Source: Bacteroidia bacterium (GTDB lineage: Bacteria; Bacteroidota; Bacteroidia; Bacteroidales; JAPLDU01). Taken from it: a DNA stretch of 32,319 nt. The notes under the pieces were generated by a model that saw only the letters and a program-made list of their open reading frames with translations, had not been told where the DNA came from and did not search any database. Within the stretch, counting starts at the first letter, position 1. Each line of letters begins with the position of its first letter. The translations under genes were made by a program, and so were the position numbers. The stretch spans positions 1 to 32,319 of the forward strand of contig JAPLDU010000054.1 in assembly GCA_026391255.1 (NCBI GenBank). Direction: 5' to 3'. This document shows positions 8,485 to 16,293 of this stretch, piece by piece.

Positions 8485-9330
8485 TTATTTACCAAGTGGA
8501 ACGTAGCCTTCCTGCTGAACGATCTTTTGTCCGTCTGACGAAAGAATATAGTCGACAAAAGGTTTCACTTTTGATTCAACGGAACCTAAATAATATAAAT
8601 AAAGCGGACGGGTAATAGGATAGGTTTTGTTCATAGCAGTCTGAACGGAAGGTTCGATATATGTTTTTCCCTTGTCATAGGAAACTTTCAGCGCTTTGAC
8701 ATCTTTATTGACATAGGCAATTCCGACATATCCGATAGCTCCTTTAGTCTGGGTAACTGACTGTACAATGGCACCTGTAGCTGGCATGAGAAGAATTCCT
8801 GTGCCATAGTTTTTACCTTTCAGCACATGTTCTTTGAAAAATTCAAAAGTACCTGAACTTGATTCACGGGAATAGGCAACAATGGTCTGGTCGTCACCAC
8901 CAACTTCTTTCCAGTTCTTTATTTTTCCTGTAAAAATACCTTCAAGCTGTTCACGGGTGAGCTGTGATACTTTGTTTGCCGGATTCACAATCACAGAAAT
9001 AGCATCATATGAAATGATCACTTCTTTGATATTATTTTTTCCAGCATCCTGCATTTTCATTTTTTCATCCATTTTCATGGATCTTGAGGCCATGGCAACG
9101 TCAGTTGTTCCGTTCTGAAGGGCTGCAAAGCCTACTCCTGATCCACCACCGATCACGGTGATTGAACTACCTGCATTATTTTTCATAAAAGTCTCTGATT
9201 CTTTCTGTAAAAGAGGTAAGCATGTATCACTTCCCTTCACTTTACAAACTACTTTTTTCTGTGCAATGGCACCGGTTATGGCAGCACTTATCAGCGCCAT
9301 TACCATAACCATGATTGATAACTTTTTCAT
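8485..9330 (-). CDS. pstS: phosphate-binding periplasmic protein PstS
   Basis: Periplasmic phosphate-binding protein that delivers phosphate to PstCA. It has 281 residues, with a signal peptide (about 1-23, ending AITGAIA before Gln-Lys). The phosphate-binding fold shows KGSDTCLPLL near residue 32, the loop GGGSGVGFAALQNGTTDVAM at 61-80, SRESSSGTFEFFKEHVL around 154-170 and KGAIGYVGIAYV further on. These are the usual ligand-contacting Ser/Thr/Asp-rich loops. Residues 111-155 are the segment that PstC resembles. There is no lipobox cysteine, so the protein should be soluble in the periplasm. It follows the porin gene by 126 bases and has its own terminator. Confidence 0.95.
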   Translation of the reverse strand: MKKLSIMVMVMALISAAITGAIAQKKVVCKVKGSDTCLPLLQKESETFMKNNAGSSITVIGGGSGVGFAALQNGTTDVAMASRSMKMDEKMKMQDAGKNNIKEVIISYDAISVIVNPANKVSQLTREQLEGIFTGKIKNWKEVGGDDQTIVAYSRESSSGTFEFFKEHVLKGKNYGTGILLMPATGAIVQSVTQTKGAIGYVGIAYVNKDVKALKVSYDKGKTYIEPSVQTAMNKTYPITRPLYLYYLGSVESKVKPFVDYILSSDGQKIVQQEGYVPLGK

Positions 9331-9424
9331 TTTAATATTTTTAAATTTATTGTTTTAATTGTTAGGTGTTTAGGCTTTAGACTATCAGACTATTAGAGAA
9401 CAATGAATTTTCATTTTTGCTTTC

Positions 9425-9452
9425 CATTGCCTGATGCCTATTGCCTAGTGCC
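9425..9452. repeat. TGCCTGATGCCTATTGCCTAG array
   Basis: A short member of the TAGGCAATAGGCATT word family that sits just past the stop codon of the porin gene in the porin-pstS gap. Confidence 0.5.
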
Positions 9453-9456
9453 TTAC

Positions 9457-10851
9457 TTAGAATTTATATTGTAACCTGATAGTAAGGACATTATCCTTTA
9501 TATCCTTTTTATAGTTCAGTTTATTCGTGGTATCATAGAGAGAGGTATTTTCATTCGTCACCATATCATAATAAGTAACGAGTTTCAAATGTTCATTGAA
9601 ATGCCATATCCAGCCAAGCCCAATGGTAGAGTATTTGATATCGGCAGCATTTGTGGCTTTGGCTCCTGAACCTGAAGTGACTGCTTTGCCAATATCTGTA
9701 CCGGCCACCTTGGTGTTCGGGTCATATACGTCGTACTTCAGAACCAACTGGTGTTTTGTATGTCCCAGGTCCTGGATAAAATATACATAATATCCGCTGA
9801 AATCCCTGAGAAAGGTGGCAGCTCCAACTGTTTTAGTAGTGGTAATAATCACCGGATGACCCTGTGTATTCAAAACTGTATCGGTAGTTGCAGTCGCTGT
9901 GCCTGAAAGCAGAGCTGAAGGTGTATTGCTTGAAGAAGAACTACCTGCAGAAGTTCCGGAAATATATTCTCCTTTTAATTGTGTTATTCCGATCATAGAG
10001 TTTAATGCCAGCTGGAAATCAATTCCGACATATTTTCTCCCGGCGTAATCAGGTGCATTATTCACTTTGGTATATCCGAGTGCGCTGCTCTGGTACTGAT
10101 ATTCTGCCACTCCGGAAGCATCAGGCGAATTTTTGAAGTAACCGTTATAATATGATGCACCTAAACCAACTTTAAAGTTTTCATTCATAATAGCTTTATT
10201 GAAAGCAAAACGACCGATAAAATCCCAGCGGTTGTCAATAGCCGGAACATTTCCACCAGAACCATTAAATAATCCAAGGTCGAGTTTAAAAATGTTCCAA
10301 ACGGAAGTTTTCCAGGGTTGAATGCTCAGTTTTGCTCCGAGGTCAACTTCTCCCGGGAAAATTGTCTGGACGAAACGTGAAAGCTCCGGTGATTCCCTGA
10401 GTCCCGAAGAATAATCGATTTCATAACCAAACGGGCGGTTGAACTGTCCTGCAGTAATGCTGAACATTTTGAGCATCGGTTCGGTGTAAGTCAGGTAAAA
10501 CTCTTTTAAAGCAACTGCTTTTTCGGTGATGTCCATTTGTAAAACATAATTTGTAAGGGTAGTTGCATAATTGAATTTGATCCTGCCCCTGCGGATCATG
10601 AAGCGATGGTCAATGTTCTTGCCGAAATTTCCGCCGGCAACTGAAGCTTCCCCGGCCGAATCGGCAGATTGTCCCTGGAATTGAAAATATCCCGATATTT
10701 TCATTTTCTTCAGATCATTGATATCAGCATTGAACTGATCAATTTTACCAGGCAATGTGTCAGTGACACCTTCTTCCTGCGCTTTCAGCCTGTTAATATT
10801 TGCGCAGATAAACATAACAAATGTTAAAGTAAAAATTAAACATTTTCTCAT
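9457..10851 (-). CDS. OprP/OprO-type phosphate-selective outer-membrane porin
   Basis: Outer-membrane beta-barrel of 464 residues, predicted to admit phosphate or polyphosphate to the periplasm. The signal peptide covers about residues 1-24 (ends RLKAQ). The HRFMIRRGRIKFNYATTLTN stretch, followed by ITAGQFNRPFGYEIDYSSGL, is typical of the phosphate-selective porin O/P family. The chain ends with alternating strands and a terminal Phe (LTIRLQYKF), as expected for a barrel assembled by BAM. A Ser/Thr/Ala-rich loop at about 300-345 (SGTSAGSSSSSNTPSALLSG and following) is probably surface exposed. It is the first gene of the phosphate block, and a PHO-box-like repeat lies 98 bases upstream of the ATG. 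Substrate specificity is inferred from family and context. Confidence 0.88.
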   Translation of the reverse strand: MRKCLIFTLTFVMFICANINRLKAQEEGVTDTLPGKIDQFNADINDLKKMKISGYFQFQGQSADSAGEASVAGGNFGKNIDHRFMIRRGRIKFNYATTLTNYVLQMDITEKAVALKEFYLTYTEPMLKMFSITAGQFNRPFGYEIDYSSGLRESPELSRFVQTIFPGEVDLGAKLSIQPWKTSVWNIFKLDLGLFNGSGGNVPAIDNRWDFIGRFAFNKAIMNENFKVGLGASYYNGYFKNSPDASGVAEYQYQSSALGYTKVNNAPDYAGRKYVGIDFQLALNSMIGITQLKGEYISGTSAGSSSSSNTPSALLSGTATATTDTVLNTQGHPVIITTTKTVGAATFLRDFSGYYVYFIQDLGHTKHQLVLKYDVYDPNTKVAGTDIGKAVTSGSGAKATNAADIKYSTIGLGWIWHFNEHLKLVTYYDMVTNENTSLYDTTNKLNYKKDIKDNVLTIRLQYKF

Positions 10852-10948
10852 TGTTGTAAAATTTTAAATTAATTTGATGCAAATGAAGTGTTTACACATT
10901 AATTGAATTTTATGGGTATATTAAATATGTGCTAACAGTTATCCGATC

Positions 10949-10967
10949 AATGTTAAGGGAATGTTAA
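10949..10967 (-). promoter_or_regulatory. candidate PHO box (TTAACAT direct repeat, 7-4-7)
   Basis: On the minus strand, pointing at the porin gene, the sequence reads TTAACATTCCCTTAACATT. Two identical 7-mers are separated by four bases, an 11-base period, which is the layout of PhoB/PhoP boxes. The word TTAACA equals the Bacillus PhoP half-site consensus. It is 98 bases from the porin ATG. I did not find an equal repeat in front of pstS, pstC or phoB. Confidence 0.5.
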
Positions 10968-11110
10968 GGAGTGATGAGTTATGAGTAATGAATTATGAGT
11001 TAGTCAATAGTCATGAGCGTCACGAGGGTCATGAGCGTCATGAAGTCATGTGTCAAATATCACTTCATCACATCATCACTCATCACTCATCACTCATCAC
11101 TCATCACTGA
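10968..11110. repeat. porin-gcvH gap: ATGAGTA, GTCATGAGCG and TCATCACT arrays
   Basis: The divergent gap of 360 bases between the porin and gcvH holds the PHO-box-like repeat near 10950, a GAGTGATGAGTTATGAGTAATG stretch, a GTCACGAGGGTCATGAGCGTCATG stretch at about 11018-11042, and an ATCACTCATCACTCATCACTC array at about 11060-11108. A promoter word for gcvH follows at 11162. No reading frame is apparent. Confidence 0.6.
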
Positions 11111-11161
11111 TAACTTATTATATAACATATCCACCATAATAATCTGGCAATGTTTTTTTTC

Positions 11162-11169
11162 TATTTTTG
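11162..11169 (+). promoter_or_regulatory. -7 promoter word for gcvH
   Basis: TATTTTTG fits the Bacteroidota -7 consensus TAnnTTTG and lies 43 bases before the gcvH start codon. A clear TTG -33 element at the usual distance is not present, so the call is tentative. Confidence 0.4.
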
Positions 11170-11211
11170 GCAGGTTAATTTCTAAATATTAAATGATAAA
11201 ATATTAATAGT

Positions 11212-11592
11212 ATGAATGTTCCAGAAAATTTACTGTATACCGAAGATCATGAATGGTTAAAACTGGCCGGAAATGAAGCATATGTAGGTATTACCGAGTT
11301 TGCACAAAGTCAGTTAGGCGACATCGTATTTATTGAGATCGAAACTGAAGGAATGAATCTTGCAAAACACGAAACTTTTGGTACTATCGAAGCCGTGAAG
11401 ACTGTTTCTGACATGTTCATGCCTGTTTCAGGTGAAGTACTTGAAGTGAACAGCAAAGTGCTGGATCATCCGGAAATTGTGAACAGCGATTCTTTTGGAG
11501 AAGGATGGATGATAAAAATATCATTGTCTGATCCGGGTGAATTAAAGCAGTTATTATCACCGGCCGATTACAGGAAACACACCGGAGCCTGA
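11212..11592 (+). CDS. gcvH: glycine cleavage system H protein
   Basis: Lipoyl carrier protein that shuttles the aminomethyl group between the P and T proteins of the glycine cleavage complex. It has 126 residues, normal length. The N-terminus (NLLYTEDHEWLKL) and the lipoylation site K63 in TFGTIEAVKTVSDMFMPVSG are the standard family signature, and LGDIVFIEI precedes it. The start ATG follows an A/T-rich leader. The gene stands alone: the P, T and L genes are not nearby. A small perfect hairpin (GCCTGA-TT-TCAGGC, 11587-11600) overlaps the stop codon and could act as a weak terminator. Confidence 0.97.
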   Translation: MNVPENLLYTEDHEWLKLAGNEAYVGITEFAQSQLGDIVFIEIETEGMNLAKHETFGTIEAVKTVSDMFMPVSGEVLEVNSKVLDHPEIVNSDSFGEGWMIKISLSDPGELKQLLSPADYRKHTGA

Positions 11593-11619
11593 TTTCAGGC
11601 TGTAGGCTTTTATTGTTAA

Positions 11620-11692
11620 GAGTTATGAATTATGAGTGATGAGTGATGAGTGATGAGTGAACTTATGACTTATAACTTACGACTTATAACTT
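11620..11692. repeat. convergent gap array (ATGAGTG and TTATAACTTA words)
   Basis: Between the 3' ends of gcvH and the lipoprotein gene, the DNA reads as GAGTTATGAATTATGAGTGATG units followed by CTTATGACTTATAACTTACG units. It ends three bases before the lipoprotein stop codon. Confidence 0.55.
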
Positions 11693-11694
11693 TA

Positions 11695-12132
11695 TTAGTT
11701 TGTAATTGATACTGTTACTCCGTTAAAGGAGGTTTGGTATTGTTTCAGCGGCACACTGGCAGGTCCCTGTGTTACCGATCCGTCTAAGAGAAGGAATTTT
11801 GAACTGCAGCAATCCTTGCAAACTGCAAAGGTATGTGTCTGTTCAACGGTGACCCTGCAATTGTCCATAGGACGGAATGTGCATGTACGGTCGTAAGCCA
11901 TAAACTGGTCACCAGAAACGCGGTAAATGATAATACCGTTTACGCCACCCGTGACATATACAAAATTACCGACAGAATTCAGAATGCTGAAATCCGGATC
12001 ATTTAACTGGATGCTGAAGTTCACAGGGACATATGGTACTTCATCCTTCTTATTACACGAAAAAAAAGAAAGAAACAAACTTGCAATCAGCAAAAAGAAG
12101 ATTATCTTTGATAAATTTTCAGGAAATTTCAT
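11695..12132 (-). CDS. lipoprotein with Rieske-like fold and cysteine-only metal site
   Basis: Predicted lipoprotein of 145 residues. A hydrophobic stretch (10-25) ends in FLSFFSC with the lipidated cysteine at C26 followed by Asn-Lys-Lys-Asp. The mature part has the order of elements seen in small Rieske-type proteins: GGVNGIIIYR (62-71), FMAYDRTC (77-84), a CKDCC pair (105-109), KFLLLDGSVTQGPASVPLKQY (112-132) and a C-terminal strand. In true Rieske proteins the two motifs are Cys-x-His and Cys-x-x-His. Here the candidate ligands are C84, C92, C105, C108 and C109 and no histidine sits in either motif. It may bind another metal or a cluster with all-Cys ligands, or be structural through disulfides. 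The function is unknown. Confidence 0.7.
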   Translation of the reverse strand: MKFPENLSKIIFFLLIASLFLSFFSCNKKDEVPYVPVNFSIQLNDPDFSILNSVGNFVYVTGGVNGIIIYRVSGDQFMAYDRTCTFRPMDNCRVTVEQTHTFAVCKDCCSSKFLLLDGSVTQGPASVPLKQYQTSFNGVTVSITN

Positions 12133-12184
12133 CCGGAATTTATTTTATATGAATAAACTGACTATGAGCTTATAAATTGTATTA

Positions 12185-12431
12185 TTAGAAACGTTTTGAA
12201 TTTTTAAAAGTTCAAGTTATTGATATATTCAATTTTTACCCGCCCCTAACCCCTCCCTGCGAGCAAGGAGGGGAACTGATCCTTGCGAATTTCAGGCATA
12301 TTACATAGCGTACAAACCCCTCCCTGCCAGCAGGGAGGGGACAAAGGGGAGGGTTAAAAAATTATATAATATCAATCAGACAAATAAGATAATTTATTTA
12401 GTTTAATTTTAATATTCAAAACATTTTTAAG
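12185..12431 (+). mobile_element. MITE-like inverted-repeat element, copy 2
   Basis: Non-coding element of about 247 bases in the divergent gap between the lipoprotein and the TonB receptor. The left end TTAGAAACGTTTTGAATTTTT pairs with the right end AATATTCAAAACATTTTTAAG. Inside, TTTTTACCCGCCCCTAACCC pairs with GGGGACAAAGGGGAGGGTTA. Between these lie two GC-rich hairpins, CCCCTCC...GGAGGGG at about 12252-12275 and 12317-12340; the second stem is perfect. It is homologous to 26379-26610 and to the reverse complement of 1-122. No transposase reading frame is present. Confidence 0.65.
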
Positions 12432-12477
12432 ATTAATGTTGATATCATTTTGTAATTATTCAAGTATGCAGGCTATA

Positions 12478-12520
12478 TTCCTAACAGCCTAATAGCCTAC
12501 AGTCTAAAAGGCTTGATTAA
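12478..12520. repeat. CCTAACAGCCTAATAGCC array upstream of the TonB receptor
   Basis: Short degenerate array of TAACAGCCTAATAGCCTACAG words, the same family as the inverted arms at 30255-30375. The rest of the 523-base gap 12133-12655 holds the MITE-like element and a promoter word. Confidence 0.5.
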
Positions 12521-12564
12521 ATAAACTTATTTTAATACTGTATAACATAATTATTTGAATAAAA

Positions 12565-12572
12565 TACATTTG
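12565..12572 (+). promoter_or_regulatory. -7 promoter word upstream of the TonB receptor
   Basis: TACATTTG matches TAnnTTTG and is followed by an 83-base leader to the ATG at 12656. No TTG -33 element is visible at 19-21 bases upstream. Confidence 0.4.
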
Positions 12573-12655
12573 GTGGGGAATTCCTATTATTCATATATTT
12601 ACAGATTTAATTTCAGGGATATTAGCCTATTATTGACATTCATAAACAGTGCATT

Positions 12656-15600
12656 ATGGTTAGAAAATTACTTTTTACATCAGTAAGTTTACTGTTCGTA
12701 CAGGCGTTGTTTGCACAAAGTGCGTTAAAAGGAAAGGTGGTTGATAAGGATACCAAGGAAGTTATCCCGTTTGCAAACGTAGTCATAGAATCTGAAAGCG
12801 GCAACCGGCTTGGCGGTGCAAGTTCCGACATCGATGGTATGTACACTATCAAACCGATTCCTGCAGGTAAGATCAATGTGAAAGCCTCCTGTATCGGCTA
12901 TGGTCCGTACCAGATGAACGGAGTGCAAATTCTTGCTGATAAAATTCAAATCCTCAATATTGATCTGAGTTCTACCACCAAAGAAATTCAGGAAGTCGTT
13001 ATACAGTCTTATAAGAACCCTCTTATCTCTGCTGATAACACTCAAACCGGAGTAACAGTGACCTCGGAGGATATCGCAAAAATGGCTGCCCGTAGTACGG
13101 ACGCTATCGCAATTCAAGCGGCAGGCGTCTATTCAGAGAATGGTGAGGTCGGTAGTATTCACGGTGCCCGTGCCAGTGGTAATGTTACCTATATTGATAA
13201 TATGAAGGTAATTGGTAACACAAGCCTGCCTAAATCGGCTATTGAAGAGGAGACCGTTATTACCGGAGGTCTTGATGCCAAATATGGGGATGCCACCGGT
13301 GGTATTACCAATATCACTACCAAAGGAGCTTCAAGCGAATTATACGGTGGAGTTGAATTTCTGACATCCCAGTATCTCGATCCTTATGGCTATAACCTGC
13401 TGGGAGTTACTCTTTCAGGACCACTATGGACAATAGATGATAAATCATCACCCGGCCATAAGAATGCCATTCTCGGGTATTTCTTTTCCGGCGAGGTTGG
13501 TTACGTGAAGGATGGCTCACCTTCTGCCATCAGTCTTTACCAGGTTAAGGATGATGTTCGTCAGCAGATCATTGATAATCCCCTTCGTGCCTTAGATGTT
13601 GGATCCGGTACAAACCTGAACGCTGAATTCCTCCACAGCGATGCATTTGAAAAAGTGAATGTGAAGAAAAATGCCGACAACAGATCCATCAACCTCTCAG
13701 GTAAAATTGATATTTCACCTTCCAAAAATCTTGGTATTGTGATCGGATTATCGGCAAACAGTTCCCGGAATGAAAACTGGAATTTTTCTAACAGCCTGTT
13801 TAACTGGGATAATAATTCCGAATCATATAATACCACTATGCGCGGATATGTGCGTCTTACCCAGAAATTCCCCAATAGTTCCGACGAAAAAGAAAAATCA
13901 CTGATCAGTAATGTATATTATTATATCCAGGCTGATTATGAGAGAGATTTCGGCCTGACATGGGACAAGCATCACCAGAATAATCTTTTCGACTATGGTT
14001 ACATGGGAAGATTCCAGACTTACAAAGCGCCTTCGTACAGTACTGACCTGAAGTATGATTCAATTACCGGGCTGTATGCTCATATTCAAGACAATAATTA
14101 TGATACACTTGTCAAATACACATACTCCAATGTGAACCCTTATTTAGCCAATTATACCCAGCGATATTTCGATCTTTTCGGCTCTAATCATTTCCTTACC
14201 ATGAATCCTGAACAGATACAGTTTGGTAAAGGCCTTCTTAACGGTGATGCCCCGGATGCTGTATATAGTATCTGGTATGTGCCCGGTGCGATTACAACCG
14301 GTTATTCAAAATATGATGACAACCAGTTTCGTGTATCAGCATCAGGTTCTGCAGATATCAAGGACCATGCAATTTCCTTCGGTTTTGAATTTGAAAAGAG
14401 AACATATAATGGTTATAATGTTGCTCCATATGGACTCTGGACTCTTGCCCGCGGGTTAATGAACAAACATATTCAACAGCTTGATGTGTTGAATCCCATT
14501 CCTGATTATCTGAAAGACCAGAACGGTAACTATGTCTATAATGACGATGGCAGCCGGGTGTTTATGGATACCATATCTTATAACAGACTATACAGCGCCC
14601 AGGATCAGGCGCTGTTTGATATTAAATTCAGGCAGCATCTTGGAAAACCAATCAATGGAACAGAATGGGTTGACCTGGATTCCTATGACCCGTCACAACT
14701 CAGTATTAATTATTTTGCTGCCGATGAATTATATAATAGTGGAAACTCCTATGTTAGTTACATGGGTTATGATCCTTACGGAAACCTGATTTCCAGGAAA
14801 CCCAGCCTGCAGGATTTCTTTTCTGCATCGGTAAGCGATGGTGGTAAACAATGGCCTACCCGTCTTATCGCACCCTATGAGCCTAATTATTCTGCCTTGT
14901 ATCTTCAGGATAAGTTTTCTTTTAACGACCTCATCTTCAATGTAGGTGTGCGTGTTGACCGTTTCGATGCCAATCAGAAAGTATTAAAAGATCCTTATAC
15001 ACTGTACGATGCTTTTAAAGCCGGCGATAGTGACGGAGGGAAATTGCTTGGTGGCGAGCGTCCTTCCAATATCGGTGACAATTATACCGTTTACGTGGAT
15101 AATGTTTCAAACCCCACACGAATCATGGGTTACCGCAATGGAAGTACCTGGTTTAACTCATCAGGCACAGAAATCAATGACCCCCAGACCATTGCCTCGG
15201 CTTCAGGAATTGCACCATATTTGGTTAAACCCGATGTCACCATGAGTTCGGATAATTATGATGTATCCATGTCATTTAAAAATTACGAGCCCCAGATCAC
15301 TGTGATGCCGCGTATTTCTTTTTCCTTTCCCATTTCCGACGTAGCTACTTTTTATGCCCATTATGATGTTTTGTCCACAAGGCCGGGAGACAATGTTTTA
15401 GATCCATCCAATTATCTCTTTTTCCAGGTCAGAAGCGCCGGTTTGATTTCAAACCCCGACCTGAAACCTGAGAAAACTGTTGACTATGCTCTCGGATTCC
15501 AGCAGAAACTGAATGCTACATCAGCTTTAAAACTTGAAGCTTATTACCGTGATATGCGCGACATGATTCAGCAAACCATGCTTTATGGCGCTTATCCTGA

Positions 15601-15784
15601 GTACAGGTACCGTACCTATAGTAATATTGACTTCGGAACCGTTAAAGGATTCACGGTTACTTATGATCTCAGACGAACAGGAAATGTAACTTTCCGTGGT
15701 TCATATACCCTGCAGTTTGCCAACGGAACAGGCTCAAATGCAGATGCAGCAGCCAGCCTTGTGAGTTCATTTCGATCAGGGTAA
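12656..15784 (+). CDS. TonB-dependent receptor, main part (gene broken near the 3' end)
   Basis: Outer-membrane TonB-dependent receptor. The signal peptide covers about residues 1-20 (ends VQALFAQ). A carboxypeptidase-regulatory-like beta-sandwich follows at about 23-110 (GKVVDKDTKEVIPFANV near the start). The plug domain lies at about 115-225, with SGNVTYIDNMKVIGNTSLPK and the ITGGLDAKYGDATGGITNI stretch typical of SusC-like and related receptors. A long barrel follows, including KPEKTVDYALGFQQK near 940. The frame stops at 15782-15784 after SLVSSFRSG, and the barrel continues in another frame from 15765. As written, the product would lack the last strands and the terminal Phe needed for barrel assembly. 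It begins the transcription unit with the T9SS cargo and the PorV-like gene. The ligand is unknown. Confidence 0.88.
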   Translation: MVRKLLFTSVSLLFVQALFAQSALKGKVVDKDTKEVIPFANVVIESESGNRLGGASSDIDGMYTIKPIPAGKINVKASCIGYGPYQMNGVQILADKIQILNIDLSSTTKEIQEVVIQSYKNPLISADNTQTGVTVTSEDIAKMAARSTDAIAIQAAGVYSENGEVGSIHGARASGNVTYIDNMKVIGNTSLPKSAIEEETVITGGLDAKYGDATGGITNITTKGASSELYGGVEFLTSQYLDPYGYNLLGVTLSGPLWTIDDKSSPGHKNAILGYFFSGEVGYVKDGSPSAISLYQVKDDVRQQIIDNPLRALDVGSGTNLNAEFLHSDAFEKVNVKKNADNRSINLSGKIDISPSKNLGIVIGLSANSSRNENWNFSNSLFNWDNNSESYNTTMRGYVRLTQKFPNSSDEKEKSLISNVYYYIQADYERDFGLTWDKHHQNNLFDYGYMGRFQTYKAPSYSTDLKYDSITGLYAHIQDNNYDTLVKYTYSNVNPYLANYTQRYFDLFGSNHFLTMNPEQIQFGKGLLNGDAPDAVYSIWYVPGAITTGYSKYDDNQFRVSASGSADIKDHAISFGFEFEKRTYNGYNVAPYGLWTLARGLMNKHIQQLDVLNPIPDYLKDQNGNYVYNDDGSRVFMDTISYNRLYSAQDQALFDIKFRQHLGKPINGTEWVDLDSYDPSQLSINYFAADELYNSGNSYVSYMGYDPYGNLISRKPSLQDFFSASVSDGGKQWPTRLIAPYEPNYSALYLQDKFSFNDLIFNVGVRVDRFDANQKVLKDPYTLYDAFKAGDSDGGKLLGGERPSNIGDNYTVYVDNVSNPTRIMGYRNGSTWFNSSGTEINDPQTIASASGIAPYLVKPDVTMSSDNYDVSMSFKNYEPQITVMPRISFSFPISDVATFYAHYDVLSTRPGDNVLDPSNYLFFQVRSAGLISNPDLKPEKTVDYALGFQQKLNATSALKLEAYYRDMRDMIQQTMLYGAYPEYRYRTYSNIDFGTVKGFTVTYDLRRTGNVTFRGSYTLQFANGTGSNADAAASLVSSFRSG

Positions 15785-16259
15785 AGCTTATAACGGCCCG
15801 AAACTCTGGGGTAAGGATATATTGCAGAACACGGGAGCTAATCTTACAATCCGTACCGGTTCAGGATCTCCCTACACTAAAACGGATATTGTTTCAGGTT
15901 CCATGCAGGGTTCACAGAACGGATCGCGCAAACCCTGGAGAACCGTTCTTGATCTCAGAGTTGACAGGGACATTGCTATTCATTTAAAAGGTGAGTCAAA
16001 GGCAATCAAAGAAATGAACCTGAATGTTTACCTTGAAATAACCAACCTGTTGAATACTCAAAATATAATCAACGTTTATAGTTCAACCGGGAATCCGAAT
16101 GATAATGGTTTTCTGGCGGCAGCTGCTAATCAACCTTTTATTAATTCCCAGGTTGATGCTGTTGCTTACAGAAATTATTATTCCATGGCTTACTTCAATA
16201 ATCCCGGATTTTATGGATTGCCCAGACAAATCAGGTTTGGTATCAGTTTAGGATTTTAA
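15765..16259 (+). pseudogene. TonB-dependent receptor, out-of-frame 3' part
   Basis: Continuation of the receptor at 12656 in a different frame, about 164 codons, open from just after a TGA at 15762. It reads HFDQGKAYNGPKLWGKDIL, then NTGANLTIRTGSGSPYTK, and ends with the barrel terminus RFGISLGF, including the C-terminal Phe. There is no good start; the first possible one is a TTG at 15822 inside the domain. From memory of related receptors, a short stretch (a Pro/Asn-rich turn followed by a DxRH strand, perhaps 25 residues) is normally found between the two parts and seems absent. A deletion plus frame change is therefore more likely than a single-base error. Assembly error cannot be excluded. 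Confidence 0.7.
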
Positions 16260-16293
16260 TTTATTGCATTACTGAAATTTAATATCAATAAAA

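Noticed and set aside
9331-9456. Possible PHO box upstream of pstS (TAAACA, TAACAA and AAAACA words)
   Set aside because: The words are spaced by 7 and 9 bases rather than 11 and the stretch is simply A/T-rich.
12725-13117. Minus-strand frame of 130 codons opposite the TonB receptor
   Set aside because: It is antisense to the carboxypeptidase-like and plug domains, which are clearly coding on the plus strand.
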